64,000 bases of DNA from Ferirhizobium litorale (GTDB lineage Bacteria; Pseudomonadota; Alphaproteobacteria; Rhizobiales; Rhizobiaceae), in contig JALDYZ010000003.1 of NCBI GenBank assembly GCA_030028905.1, positions 434,001 through 498,000 of the forward strand, given 5' to 3'. Under the pieces are notes generated by a model. The model was given only the letters and a program-made list of their open reading frames with translations. It ran no database searches and was not told the DNA's origin. Shown piece after piece: positions 41,580 through 50,764 of the stretch. A program made the position numbers and the translations under genes. The first letter of the stretch is position 1, and each line of letters starts with the position of its first letter.

Positions 41580-43046
41580 TCAAAAGTATCTGAGGCAGTG
41601 GCGGTGCCGAAAAGGCATGCCGTCCGCTACGGACTTATGGTTCTAGTACTTGCCGTCACGCTGCCGATAGCGCTAACTCTCAATAGCCTTCATGTCCCCA
41701 CGGCCTTTGCGACGATGTTGCTCGCCGTCATGTTTTCTGTGTGGAGATTTGGTATAGGGCCTGGCTTGGTGGCTTCGGTGTTCACGATTTTCAGCATTAG
41801 GTTCTTTCTGCTTGAGCCCCTCTACACAATCGATCCCTTCGCTCTGCCTGACGAGGAACTGCATGTATTTCTCCTTTTTGGCGAGGCTATCCTGCTACTC
41901 TGGCTACTTGGCTCGGCGCAACGACGCGCCCAGGAAAAGCTGAGAGCAAGCGAAGCATATTTGGCAGATGCCCAGGCGCTGAGCCAGACCGGGAGCGTGA
42001 GGTTGATTGTGCCGGATGCCGAAGTCTTCTGGTCCGCGCAGGCATACCGAGTACTAGGCTATAGCAACGACATCTCACCAAGCGTGCAGCGCATGATTGC
42101 ACGTGTACATCCCGGTGATGTCGCTTTGGTACACAGCCGGTTCTTCCAACTGACAGAGCCTGCGAAACGCATCGATTTCGAACATCGGATCGTGATGCCG
42201 GATGGTACCCTCAAGCAGATTGCTGTACTTGGCAAGGCCGAACTCGAACGGGGTGGAAAGATCCGGGTTTCGGCTGCGGTTATGGATATGACCGAGGCCA
42301 AACGAATAAGTGCATCGCTACGGAAATCTCAAGCCGAGCTTGCCCATGTCACCAGGTTGACTGCGATGGGAGAACTCGTTGCCTCCATTAGTCACGAAAT
42401 AAATCAACCGCTCGCAGCGATAAAGTTGAACGCAGAAACTGGCGTAAGATGGCTCGACCGGGAACCGCCCCAATTGGACGACGTCCGTCTGAGTTTATCC
42501 CGCATCATCGACAATGCAGCGCGCGCTGGAGCTTTGATCTCCAATCTCCGGAATATGAGCAAAAAAGCAGAGGCCCAAACGAGGCCCCTTGATCTAAACC
42601 ATGTCGTGACCGACGTCGTACAAATCCTGCAGCGGGAAGCCCAGGACAAAAACATCCGGTGCATGATTGATCTCGATTCGAACCTCAAGCTGGTGGAAGC
42701 CGACGAGGTGCAACTACAGCAGATCCTCGTGAATTTCCTGATGAACGGCTTCGATGCCATGGCAACGACTCCAGAGAGCGAGCGTCAGATATCAATCCGT
42801 TCGCGAAATTGTGAGGACAGTGTTGCCGTTGAAGTGCGGGACGCGGGGCTTGGGATTCCGGAGGGGGTCGCGGGCCGGCTGTTCGACGCCTTCTTCACCA
42901 CAAAGCTTCATGGCATGGGCATAGGGCTGTCCATCTGTCGAACGATCGCGGAAGCTCATGGCGGTAAAGTCGAGGCGTTCAACAACGAGGACAGGGGGGC
43001 GACATTTCGTATTGTCCTTCCACAGGCTTCGGCCTTGGTCGCTTGA
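41574..43046 (+). CDS. DUF4118-PAS sensor histidine kinase (490 aa)
   Basis: The first 110 residues hold about four membrane helices in the DUF4118 (KdpD-like) pattern: LMVLVLAVTLPIALTL, then TAFATMLLAVMFSVWRFGIGPGLVASVFTIF. A PAS segment (LADAQALSQTGSVRL) follows, then the His box with His274 in SISHEINQPLAAIKL and an HATPase domain ([18 protein letters not shown]). The catalytic core resembles the five-PAS kinase at 6675. No response regulator follows: a Tn3 transposase remnant begins within about 100 bp of the stop, so the partner may have been lost. The leader is shared with the porin at 37892. Confidence 0.9.
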   Translation: MLSKVSEAVAVPKRHAVRYGLMVLVLAVTLPIALTLNSLHVPTAFATMLLAVMFSVWRFGIGPGLVASVFTIFSIRFFLLEPLYTIDPFALPDEELHVFLLFGEAILLLWLLGSAQRRAQEKLRASEAYLADAQALSQTGSVRLIVPDAEVFWSAQAYRVLGYSNDISPSVQRMIARVHPGDVALVHSRFFQLTEPAKRIDFEHRIVMPDGTLKQIAVLGKAELERGGKIRVSAAVMDMTEAKRISASLRKSQAELAHVTRLTAMGELVASISHEINQPLAAIKLNAETGVRWLDREPPQLDDVRLSLSRIIDNAARAGALISNLRNMSKKAEAQTRPLDLNHVVTDVVQILQREAQDKNIRCMIDLDSNLKLVEADEVQLQQILVNFLMNGFDAMATTPESERQISIRSRNCEDSVAVEVRDAGLGIPEGVAGRLFDAFFTTKLHGMGIGLSICRTIAEAHGGKVEAFNNEDRGATFRIVLPQASALVA

Positions 43047-43129
43047 AGGAAACGCCAAACCTGGTCGCCCTGACGTTCTGGACCGTAGTTTTTTCCTCGG
43101 GGCGGTATGCGCGGACGCGCAATATGTGT

Positions 43130-43522
43130 GCGTTCCGGCGACCGTCGCCTCCGGGATTGCGGCGGCGCTGTCAGGTCGGCCTCAACAAGGGTGAGGCTGC
43201 GCATAAGCTGAAGCGCGCTGTCTTTTTCCACGAGCGAGGCGAGATCCGTGATCGGTCGTTCGAAAGCCAGGGGTTCCGCGCCTCAGGGATCAATCTCGTC
43301 GTCAGTGCGATCGTGCACTGGAAAACGGTCCATCTTGACCGCGCGGTCACACAGCTGAAACTCGCGGGGCGAGACATTCCTGATACTCTGTTGAAGCACA
43401 TCTCGCCACTCGGTTGGGAACATATCAACCTTACCGGCATCTACACCTGGGATGCCGAACATCAGATGCCGAGCGGATTTCGATCGCTCCGCCTGCCAGT
43501 TGCGCTGCAGCGGGTCGCATAG
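43130..43522 (+). pseudogene. Tn3-family transposase C-terminal fragment
   Basis: The frame encodes the last part of a Tn3 TnpA: LNKGEAAHKLKRAVFFHERG, EIRDRSFESQGFRASGINLVV, SPLGWEHINLTGIYTWDAE. Over 800 residues are missing on the N-terminal side. It is followed by a 38-bp terminal inverted repeat. It cannot move itself. Confidence 0.88.
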
Positions 43523-43540
43523 GTTCTCATTCCGTTCGCC

Positions 43541-43578
43541 CTTAGCGTACGATTTCGCACTGCTCTTGTTCCGACCCC
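43541..43578 (-). mobile_element. Tn3-family 38-bp terminal inverted repeat
   Basis: Read inward on the minus strand it begins GGGGTCGGAACAAGAG and ends CGTACGCTAAG. It is exactly 38 bp and has the GGGG start and TACGCTAAG end of Tn3/Tn21-type termini. It lies 19 bp after the transposase fragment and 17 bp before the end of the abiEii pseudogene. No matching left end was found in the window. Confidence 0.78.
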
Positions 43579-43595
43579 GGAATGCGACGGGACCG

Positions 43596-44539
43596 CTAGA
43601 GGCGCTCTGCGTTGGACGCGCAACGCGCGAGGATCTCTTTCAGGCTGGGCCTGCCGTGATAATAAAGCGCCGCAGTTCGCTCATATGCGCGTTCGTAAAG
43701 CCGGAATGTATCAGGGTCGGAGAGGCTGAACGCGGGAGTGCGGCTGATGTCGGGATCGTCGAGTTTCGGGAAACGTCGGTCCTTGTGCGCGAGATGCGCT
43801 TACGTGCCGATGAAGGCTTGCACGTCCGGTTGCTCCAGCAGGCAATAGACGTCGTAATAATGTCGGAGAAAATTGACAGGGAACTGTCCCGTTTCCTGCT
43901 GCTTGCGATAATTGGTGGAGATGGTCTGGAGCTTCTCCACTAGCGTGTAGCCGGGTTCGTAGCAAGGCACGGCGAGCGCGCGATTATCGATCAGCTCGAC
44001 GCGCGATGATGCGCAGTCGTAGGCCCAGGAGCTGATATCCTTGTCGATGTTGGGTGCCACCGTATCGAAGCCGGCTTCGAGCAATACGCTGCCTTTGAGC
44101 ACCGACGACGTATCGGTCATCTCCGGACAATAGAGGCGGATGCCGCCGCTGCGATAACTCTCGTTGTCGAATTCGGTATCGCGCTCGATGCTTTTGATGC
44201 CGTCGATCGTGATCGTCTCGGCAAGCCAGTCATGGAAGGCCTTGCGGCTTTCGCGATGTGCGGGTTTGTCGTGATTAGGGCCGGTCTTGACCCCATCGCC
44301 TCGGGAGGTTCGATGCGGATATCGATATCTTCCGAGAAGCGGTTGATGATGCGGTAGCCTTTGGAGAGCGATGTGCCGCCCTTCAACTCGAACCGCATCT
44401 TCAGCTGCTGCAGGCCGTACAGGCAGTGCATTATCCAGTAGTCTTTCTCGACCAGCGCCGGCTGCACTTTCATCTCCTCGGCGACGATGCACAGCAATGC
44501 CCCGAAATCCTTATGGTTATGCAGGAAATCAGTTGGCAT
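43596..44539 (-). pseudogene. abiEii: AbiEii-type nucleotidyltransferase toxin, frameshifted, with in-frame stop
   Basis: The N-terminal part (EKDYWIMHCLYGLQQL, FELKGGTSLSKGYRII, RFSEDIDIRIEPP) carries the GGTSL and DID motifs of the AbiEii nucleotidyltransferase family. Near 44290 the reading frame must change to continue into VKTGPNHDKPAHRESRKAFHD, and at 43800-43802 an in-frame TAA interrupts the C-terminus, after which AHLAHKDRRFPKLDDPDIS and LYERAYERTAALYYHG continue in that frame to a stop at 43596. Two lesions make it a pseudogene unless the sequence has errors. The antitoxin gene upstream is intact. Confidence 0.85.
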
Positions 44540-45116
44540 GCGCGTCTGCTACGAGGCCGTTGAAGAATTTACGGGTGCGCACCATGCCGTATTCCTTGGC
44601 GGCGCGGGTGAGGGCGCTGCGATTGCCCTGCAGGGCACGCTCTTTCACACGAGCCAGCACCTGCTCGCGGTCTTCGGCCAGATGGTCGAGATTGTTGACC
44701 AGGTCGACCAGCAGGAACTCTTTTGTCAGGGTTTTGGGGAAGGCCGGTTTCTTGCGAAACTCGAATTCCCGACCGCCCAGCGTGAAGTTGCCGTGGCGCT
44801 TGTGGTTATAGACGACGGTCTTGTTATAGAGCTGCGTCGCTCCGACACCCAGGCTGTTATAGGCGTTGGGCGAGGCGACGAGATACCGGTCATCCTTCAG
44901 GAAGGCTTCGACGAGAGCATCATCTTCGGCTGGCGCCTTGCCGAACGCGGTCTGCTTCGGCCGATGATAGACACCGGTCGATAGTTTGGTCAGGTACCCT
45001 TCCGCCATCAGCTGTTGCAGGTGCCGGTCGACCGAGGACGACCATTGGGTGAGGTCCTCCCGACGGTAGACCTTGCCGGACCGCAGATGCTTTTTCAGTT
45101 CCTGTAATTTCGTCAT
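44529..45116 (-). CDS. abiEi: AbiEi-type antitoxin (195 aa)
   Basis: A type IV-style antitoxin/transcription factor. The winged-helix start (LQELKKHLRSGKVYRREDLTQW) is followed by YLTKLSTGVYHRPKQTAFG and a C-terminal domain (NYNSLGVGATQ-type strand, then FRKKPAFPKTL). Its end overlaps the toxin gene by 11 bp, the usual coupling. An imperfect inverted repeat (GAAATATGG at 45133-45141, CCAAATTTC at 45160-45168) lies upstream and may be its operator. The frame is full length, in contrast with its toxin. Confidence 0.85.
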   Translation of the reverse strand: MTKLQELKKHLRSGKVYRREDLTQWSSSVDRHLQQLMAEGYLTKLSTGVYHRPKQTAFGKAPAEDDALVEAFLKDDRYLVASPNAYNSLGVGATQLYNKTVVYNHKRHGNFTLGGREFEFRKKPAFPKTLTKEFLLVDLVNNLDHLAEDREQVLARVKERALQGNRSALTRAAKEYGMVRTRKFFNGLVADAHAN

Positions 45117-45132
45117 GGGATAGCTCTATAGC

Positions 45133-45168
45133 GAAATATGGTTGTGAATGCAATTTTTTCCAAATTTC
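45133..45168. promoter_or_regulatory. Imperfect inverted repeat upstream of abiEi
   Basis: GAAATATGG and CCAAATTTC (one mismatch) flank an 18-base AT-rich spacer, 17 bp before the abiEi start. It could be the autoregulatory site. Confidence 0.4.
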
Positions 45169-45310
45169 ATGCAAAATGATGCGTGCTCTAAAGACCTAAA
45201 AAGCTGATATTCTGGATACATATATGGACTATCTTCCGCAAATTTCCATCATCTGAAAGGTAGAAACCTGCGACCCATTGCCTTCTCCGAGGTCTCAGAC
45301 GTGACTAGGG

Positions 45311-45935
45311 TCACGATCTGCAATTTGCAGAGCTTGGCGGTGTTTCGGTTGAGAGTTTCAAGGATCTGTCCGCACTGATGGCTGCAAGCAGCGATAGTGC
45401 TGTATCGGGTTTCACAAGGCCGAACGTTGCATTGACTCGAAGCGGGCCATCGCGCAGCATGGCGTGCATGATGACGGCAAGACCCCTGGCAAGCGCCACG
45501 CGTGCCTTCCTCAGCTCGCGCCGCTTCGCGATCTTCATCGCCCATCCCTTGAGAGCGAAGCTGCCACGACTGCGGGTTAGAATCGAGTTGGCGGCTTCGT
45601 AGAGCAGCTTGCGCACCATACTGTCGCCGTGCTTGGTGATGCGCCCTGTCCAATCGACTCTCCGGATTGGTGACGTCTGGGGACAAGACCAAAGTAGGCG
45701 CCGGCGGTGCGCGATTGACGGAAGCGGCCAACTTCATCGATTGCCGCAGCAAAAGCAGCAGAGGTTTGAACGCCGACTCCGGGAATGCTCATGAGTTGCC
45801 TGCAGGATCGAGATCGGTGGGTGAACTCACGCAGCACCAAATCCATTTCTTTGATCTGCTTCATCAGCTCAGTTCTCACGGCAAGCAGCGCGGTTATGCT
45901 CTGGCCGAGGCCGGGTATGCTTGCCTGCGCACGCC
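45311..45935 (-). pseudogene. IS110-family transposase C-terminal fragments
   Basis: Two frames give ALLAVRTELMKQIKEMDLVL, CRQLMSIPGVGVQTSAAFAAAI (the transposase_20 motif) and, after a frameshift near 45600, MVRKLLYEAANSILTRSRGS and RRELRKARVALARGLAVIMH. The N-terminal DEDD domain is missing. It is a relic next to the AbiE locus. Confidence 0.82.
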
Positions 45936-46113
45936 AGAAATCCCTCCGGGACTACACAAAAGCGGCATAGTCAACTTCATCAAAGATCGGAACCGGTCCA
46001 ACTTCGGATCCATGCACGAACGCCACCAGGGTGAGCAAACGCCTGCCTTTGGACATTGGAAGACTCCGCGTGCGGGAAGCAAGCCCCGTCGACAAGACAA
46101 GGCCCCCGGGGCG

Positions 46114-46812
46114 TCAGTGGCCGACGCCGAGATAGAGTTCGGCAGCACGCTGATCGGCGAGCAGGTTGTCCGCCGGCCCCTCCAGCGCCACCTTGCCGGC
46201 ATCCATGATCGCACCGCGATCGGATATCGCGAGAGCCTGGCGTGCGCGCTGCTCGATCAGCAAGACGGCCGTCCCGGTCTTCGCCAGTTCGCCGATGCGA
46301 CGGAAGCTTTCGTCCGCCATGATCGGAGAGAGCGCCGCCGTCGGCTCGTCGAGCACGATAACATCCGGACGCGTCATCAGGGCTCGCGCAAACGCGAGTT
46401 GCTGTCGCTCGCCGCCAGACAGGCTGCCGGCGCGTGAGCGCCGCCGCTCGTTGAGAGCCGGAAACAGGTCGAACATTTCGGCAATGCGCTGTTTGCGGTC
46501 CTTCACGCCTTCCACCACTTCGAGATTTTCGACAATGGTCAGTGCCGCGAAGACGTTGGCGGTCTGCGGCACATAGCCGATGCCGGCGCGAGCGCGCTGC
46601 TCGGCCGGAACGCGGGTGATGTCGCGGCCCGACAGGGTGACACGGCCGTTGACGCGCGGGAGAAGGCCGACCACCGCTTTGGCCAGGGTGGATTTTCCCG
46701 CGCCGTTGGTGCCCGCGACGGTCAGGATCTCTCCCGTTTCGAGGGAGAGATTGATTCCGGTCAGAATGTCGGTCTCACCATATCCGCCGGTCAGTTTTTC
46801 GATGGTCAGCAT
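46114..46812 (-). CDS. livF: Branched-chain-type ABC transporter ATP-binding protein LivF (232 aa)
   Basis: A cytoplasmic ATPase: Walker A GTNGAGKSTLAKAVVG, signature LSGGERQQLAFARAL, Walker B VIVLDEPTAALSP, and switch His replaced by a Gln-type region (LLIEQRARQAL), as usual in LivF. Its start overlaps the livG stop by one base. Last gene of the tetR-amidohydrolase-livKHMGF set. It energises uptake of an amino acid or related amide; the adjacent amidohydrolase hints at a peptide or amide substrate. Confidence 0.93.
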   Translation of the reverse strand: MLTIEKLTGGYGETDILTGINLSLETGEILTVAGTNGAGKSTLAKAVVGLLPRVNGRVTLSGRDITRVPAEQRARAGIGYVPQTANVFAALTIVENLEVVEGVKDRKQRIAEMFDLFPALNERRRSRAGSLSGGERQQLAFARALMTRPDVIVLDEPTAALSPIMADESFRRIGELAKTGTAVLLIEQRARQALAISDRGAIMDAGKVALEGPADNLLADQRAAELYLGVGH

Positions 46813-47573
46813 CAGTTTGCTCCCCCTCCGATATAGGCTTCGCGTACGGCGGTATCAGAGAGCACGGCCGCCGGCTCGCCCGAGGCGATCAGCTTGCCGC
46901 GGTCCATGACGTAGAGCTTGCTGACGAGTTTCGACAGCGCGCCGAGATCATGCTCGATGATGAGAAAGCCGATGCCGCGCGCATTGAGTTCGCGGATCTT
47001 CTGCGAAAGCTCCTCGATCAGTACAGGATTCACGCCGGCGAAGGGCTCGTCCAGCATGATCAGCCGTGCTCCGGTCATCAGCGCGCGGCCAAGCTCAAGC
47101 AGTTTCTTCTGACCGCCGGAAAGGCGACCGGCCGGCGTGTCCGCGACGACGCCGAGCTTGAGGAAACGGATGGTCTCCTCCACCTTCCCGGCAATCTCCT
47201 TCTCCTGCCGGGCAACGCTGGCGGGCCGGAAGAAGGTCGTCATCAGGTTCTCGCCACCCTGTCCCGGTGCGGCGGCCATCAAATTTTCCCGAACGGTCAT
47301 GTGCGCGAATTCGCGCGGCACCTGGAAGGTGCGCACCATGCCGGCCTGCGCCCGCTCCACGGCGGACGCATTGCCCAGCGGCTTGCCGTCCAGCACGACG
47401 TCGCCGCCTTTGCCGTCGAGAAAGCCGGTAACCAGCGAGAACAATGTCGACTTGCCGGCGCCGTTCGGTCCGATGACGCCGATGATGTCGGCATCTTCCA
47501 TTGTAATCGACACCCGGTCGACCACGGTCAGGCCACCATAGGCCTTGCTCATCTCTTTGATTTCGAGGGTCAT
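46812..47573 (-). CDS. livG: Branched-chain-type ABC transporter ATP-binding protein LivG (253 aa)
   Basis: The second ATPase: Walker A GPNGAGKSTLFSLVTGFL, signature LSGGQKKLLELGRAL, Walker B LIMLDEPFAGVNP, switch IIEHDLGALSKL. It starts MTLEIKEMSKAYGGLTVVD. It overlaps livM by 4 bp and livF by one base, so translation is coupled. The length is typical. Confidence 0.93.
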   Translation of the reverse strand: MTLEIKEMSKAYGGLTVVDRVSITMEDADIIGVIGPNGAGKSTLFSLVTGFLDGKGGDVVLDGKPLGNASAVERAQAGMVRTFQVPREFAHMTVRENLMAAAPGQGGENLMTTFFRPASVARQEKEIAGKVEETIRFLKLGVVADTPAGRLSGGQKKLLELGRALMTGARLIMLDEPFAGVNPVLIEELSQKIRELNARGIGFLIIEHDLGALSKLVSKLYVMDRGKLIASGEPAAVLSDTAVREAYIGGGAN

Positions 47574-48454
47574 CGCTTTGTATAGTCCCCCATGAGGCCC
47601 TGCGGGCGATAGATTGTGAAGAGCATCAGGGCGAGACCGATCGCGCCCAGACGGATGCTGGCCATGGCGACTTCCGGGATGAACGGCGCGAGATCGCGCA
47701 GGAAACGGGAGCCTTCCAGGAACAGCATGAGTATGATCACGCCGGCCACTGTGCCGGATATACGTCCCACACCGCCCATGATGATCGCCATCCAGATCTG
47801 GAAGGTGATGAAGGGGATGAACTGGTCCGGCGAGATGTAGCCGATGTAGTGGGCATAGAGCGCGCCCGACAGACCGGCCAGCATGGAGCCGAGCAGCAGC
47901 ACCTGCATCTTGAAGCCGGCTGGATCCTTGCCGAGCGACTTTACCGCCTCTTCGTTGTCACGGATCGCCTCGATCATGCGGCCGAAGGGTGAACGGACGA
48001 TGCGGCGCATGGCGAGAATGGCCAGCACGCAGCACACGGTGACACTTGCCAGCATGGCGATTGCCTGCGACTGGCCGGTGACGCTGGAAAAAATGCGCGG
48101 AATGCCTGCGATGCCCTGAACGCCGTTCGTCAGCCAGCCTTCGGACGTCGCGACAAGACGCACGATCTCCGAAAAACCGAGCGAGGCGATGGCGAAATAG
48201 TCCTCGCGCAGACGGATGCTGATCACGCCCAGCGGCCAGGCCGCGAGCATTCCGACCAGGGCCGCCGCCAGAAGCGACAACGCCACCGGCACGCCATTTG
48301 TCGACAGGATCGCCGAGGTATAGGCGCCGACGCAGAAGAAGCCGACATGGCCGAAGTTGATCAGTCCGGTCAACCCGAACTGGAGATTGAGGCCAAGGGC
48401 GAGCAACAGGTAGATGCCCGAGATGATCGCGATGGCGATAAGATAGGCGTCCAT
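47570..48454 (-). CDS. livM: Branched-chain-type ABC transporter permease LivM (294 aa)
   Basis: About eight membrane segments starting IAIAIISGIYLLLALGLNLQFG. The family signature for ATPase contact is the EAA-like loop IVRSPFGRMIEAIRDNEEAVKSLG, and the GLTGLINFGHVGFF motif follows the first helix. The ATG at 48454 is preceded by GGAGTACGC; a longer open frame upstream is antisense-like. It overlaps livG and is adjacent to livH. Confidence 0.93.
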   Translation of the reverse strand: MDAYLIAIAIISGIYLLLALGLNLQFGLTGLINFGHVGFFCVGAYTSAILSTNGVPVALSLLAAALVGMLAAWPLGVISIRLREDYFAIASLGFSEIVRLVATSEGWLTNGVQGIAGIPRIFSSVTGQSQAIAMLASVTVCCVLAILAMRRIVRSPFGRMIEAIRDNEEAVKSLGKDPAGFKMQVLLLGSMLAGLSGALYAHYIGYISPDQFIPFITFQIWMAIIMGGVGRISGTVAGVIILMLFLEGSRFLRDLAPFIPEVAMASIRLGAIGLALMLFTIYRPQGLMGDYTKR

Positions 48455-48455
48455 A

Positions 48456-49322
48456 TCAGCGTACTCCTTCCACCCGACCGAACATGCCGCGCGGCCGCAC
48501 GAGAAGCACGAGAAGCAGCACGATAAAAGACACGGCGATCTTGTAGGTGAAGCCCACGAACGGGGTGGCAAGCTCCTGCGCGACGCCGATGACGAGGCCG
48601 CCAACGATCGCGCCGACCGGATGACCTATCCCGCCGAGAACGGCAGCTGCGAATGCGGGCAGCAGCATGTCCCAGCCCATTTCCGGCGAGACCACCGTCT
48701 TCATGCCGAGAATGATGCCGGCGATGGCGGAGACCGCGCCCGCCATGGACCAGAGCGTAAACATGACGGGGCGCGGCGCAATGCCTGACACCCGCGCCAG
48801 AAGCGGATTGTCGGCCACTGCACGCATACGACGGCCGATCGGGGTCATGTGCAGTAGGATGAAGACGATGACCAGTGTCACGAGTGCGATGGCTGCGAAC
48901 TTCAGGTCGTTGGGCTGAATGCGCAGGCCGAGGAAACGGATCGGCCGCACGATGTCGAGTTGGAAGACGCTCTGGTTGTGCCCAAAAGCGAGGCCGAGGC
49001 CCGCGCGAATGAAGAAGGCGAGACCGATCGAGGCCAGCAGCGAGGAAATCGGCGAACGATTGGCAAGCTGCCTGAAGACCAGGACGTAGGAGAGGACCGC
49101 AGCTAGCGCGCCGGCCAGCAGGCCCACAAGACCGCCGACGATCAGAGACCCCGTCAGCGTCGTGCCCAAAAGAGCACCATAGGCGCCCAGCGTCATGGTG
49201 TCGCCAGTGGCCGCGTTGGAGAACCGGGCGATGCCGAAGACGAGCGTTACCGCCAGGCCCGCGAGCCCGATGATAAGCCCGGACATGACGCCGGAAAGGA
49301 GGAGTTCGGCAAAGCCTGTCAT
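48456..49322 (-). CDS. livH: Branched-chain-type ABC transporter permease LivH (288 aa)
   Basis: A membrane protein opening with LLLSGVMSGLIIGLAGLAVTLVFG and the RFSNAATGDTMTLGAYGALLG segment typical of LivH, with an EAA-like loop near TPIGRRMRAVADNPLLARVSG. It forms the heteromeric pore with LivM (stop at 48456 next to the livM start). The start at 49322 lies 127 bp after livK. Confidence 0.93.
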   Translation of the reverse strand: MTGFAELLLSGVMSGLIIGLAGLAVTLVFGIARFSNAATGDTMTLGAYGALLGTTLTGSLIVGGLVGLLAGALAAVLSYVLVFRQLANRSPISSLLASIGLAFFIRAGLGLAFGHNQSVFQLDIVRPIRFLGLRIQPNDLKFAAIALVTLVIVFILLHMTPIGRRMRAVADNPLLARVSGIAPRPVMFTLWSMAGAVSAIAGIILGMKTVVSPEMGWDMLLPAFAAAVLGGIGHPVGAIVGGLVIGVAQELATPFVGFTYKIAVSFIVLLLVLLVRPRGMFGRVEGVR

Positions 49323-49448
49323 GGTTGGTTTGCTCTACTTGCATTCAGGAGTGAAAGGAGGACATGGCTGCCCGCCAGTAGCCATGTCCGGGCGGACTTT
49401 CGCCCGCCGGATGCTTGACCCCGACGCCTTGGGCACCGGGCGCACGTA

Positions 49449-50672
49449 TCAAAGCGTGACGACGTATTCGCGCTTGATCTCGCCGCTCCGGATGAAGGAG
49501 GCGGCGAAGTCCGGTGTCACGTCGCCGAATTCGTCGAAATCGAGAACCGAAGAAGCGCCCTCATAGTTGATCGGACCGCTCTTCAATGCCTCCTTGCCTT
49601 CGGCGAAGGACGAGACCTGCTTGCCGTCCGGGTTGGCGACTTCACGGATCTTGGCGTTGATCGCCGCCATGTCGGCGCCGGGACCGGCCGCTTCCATGGC
49701 CAGTGCGAGCACGGTAACCATGTCCCAGGTCATGGCGGCGTAGACATTGGTCAGGCCAGGCTGGCCGACGGCCGACTGGTAGGCCGCATCGAATGCCGCA
49801 AAAGCCGGCGAGCCTTCGTTGGAAATGCTGTCGACCGAAATGATGCCTTCGACGACGTCCGGTCCGAGCGCCTTAACCAGTTCGGGATTGCCGGCCCAGG
49901 CTGGCATGATGAACTTGTTTTCCTCGCCGGTCTGGTACCATTCGCGCAGGATGATCGTGGTGTCTGCGATATAGGAGCCCATGACAATGACATCCGGCTT
50001 GGCGTCCAGAATTTTCTGAAGTTCGGCGCGGTAGCTCGGCTGTGCAGGCTCGTAGACCACCGAGGCAACGATCTCGCCGCCCTTGGCCTTCCAGGCCTTT
50101 TCGAAGCCTTCCGTATTGCCGATGCCGGATGCATTGTTGAAGGCCATGGTGGCGGGGCGCTTGAAGCCTTCCTTCGTTGCGATCTCGGCAAAGGCGCGGC
50201 CGAAGCGGTCATTGGTCGCCTGGTAGCGGTAGCCGAGCTTCTTTTCGTTGGCGGGAGCCACCGAAAGGGCCGGCGCACCGGAGCAATGGAAGAGAGGGAT
50301 ATTGGCTTCGCTGGTCAGCGGAAGCACAGCGAGGGAAACGCCGGACGACCAGGTGCCGAGAACAGCCTGAACCTTGTTGACCTCGATCAGCTTCTTGGCC
50401 GCCAGAACGGCTGCCTGCGGCTGGGTCTGGGTGTCTTCCGCGAAGACTTCGAACATGCGGCCGGCAGCACCACCAGCGGCATTTACGACCTCGGCAGCCG
50501 CGGCAATCATCTTCTGCATGCCGGTGCCGTAGGGGCCGCCTGCGCCGGTAATCGGGTTCAGCGCGCCGATGCGGAAGGTGCCGGCGTCCTGGGCGAAGGT
50601 CAGGGACGGCATCAGGCCGGAGCCGGCAAATGCGGCGAGGCTGGCCAGGGTCTGGCGACGGGTCAGGTTCAT
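49449..50672 (-). CDS. livK: ABC transporter substrate-binding protein, LivK-type (407 aa)
   Basis: A periplasmic binding protein (type I fold). A signal (TRRQTLASLAAFAGSGLMPSLTFA, Tat-like RR) precedes the mature start FRIGALNPITGAGGPYGTG. Family segments include AAVLAAKKLIEVNKVQAVLG, FHCSGAPAL and YRAELQKILDAKPDVIVMG. The start at 50672 is preceded by GAGAGGAACTCG. It is upstream of livHMGF and downstream of the amidohydrolase gene. The ligand is unknown; branched-chain amino acids, amides and short peptides are all possible in this family. Confidence 0.9.
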   Translation of the reverse strand: MNLTRRQTLASLAAFAGSGLMPSLTFAQDAGTFRIGALNPITGAGGPYGTGMQKMIAAAAEVVNAAGGAAGRMFEVFAEDTQTQPQAAVLAAKKLIEVNKVQAVLGTWSSGVSLAVLPLTSEANIPLFHCSGAPALSVAPANEKKLGYRYQATNDRFGRAFAEIATKEGFKRPATMAFNNASGIGNTEGFEKAWKAKGGEIVASVVYEPAQPSYRAELQKILDAKPDVIVMGSYIADTTIILREWYQTGEENKFIMPAWAGNPELVKALGPDVVEGIISVDSISNEGSPAFAAFDAAYQSAVGQPGLTNVYAAMTWDMVTVLALAMEAAGPGADMAAINAKIREVANPDGKQVSSFAEGKEALKSGPINYEGASSVLDFDEFGDVTPDFAASFIRSGEIKREYVVTL

Positions 50673-50764
50673 TGTTCGAGTTCCTCTCATTATCTTATCC
50701 GGAGCTTTGCTCCCGTTCTTCGAATACGACGCCGGGCAGCACGCCACTGCCCGGCGCCAAGACG

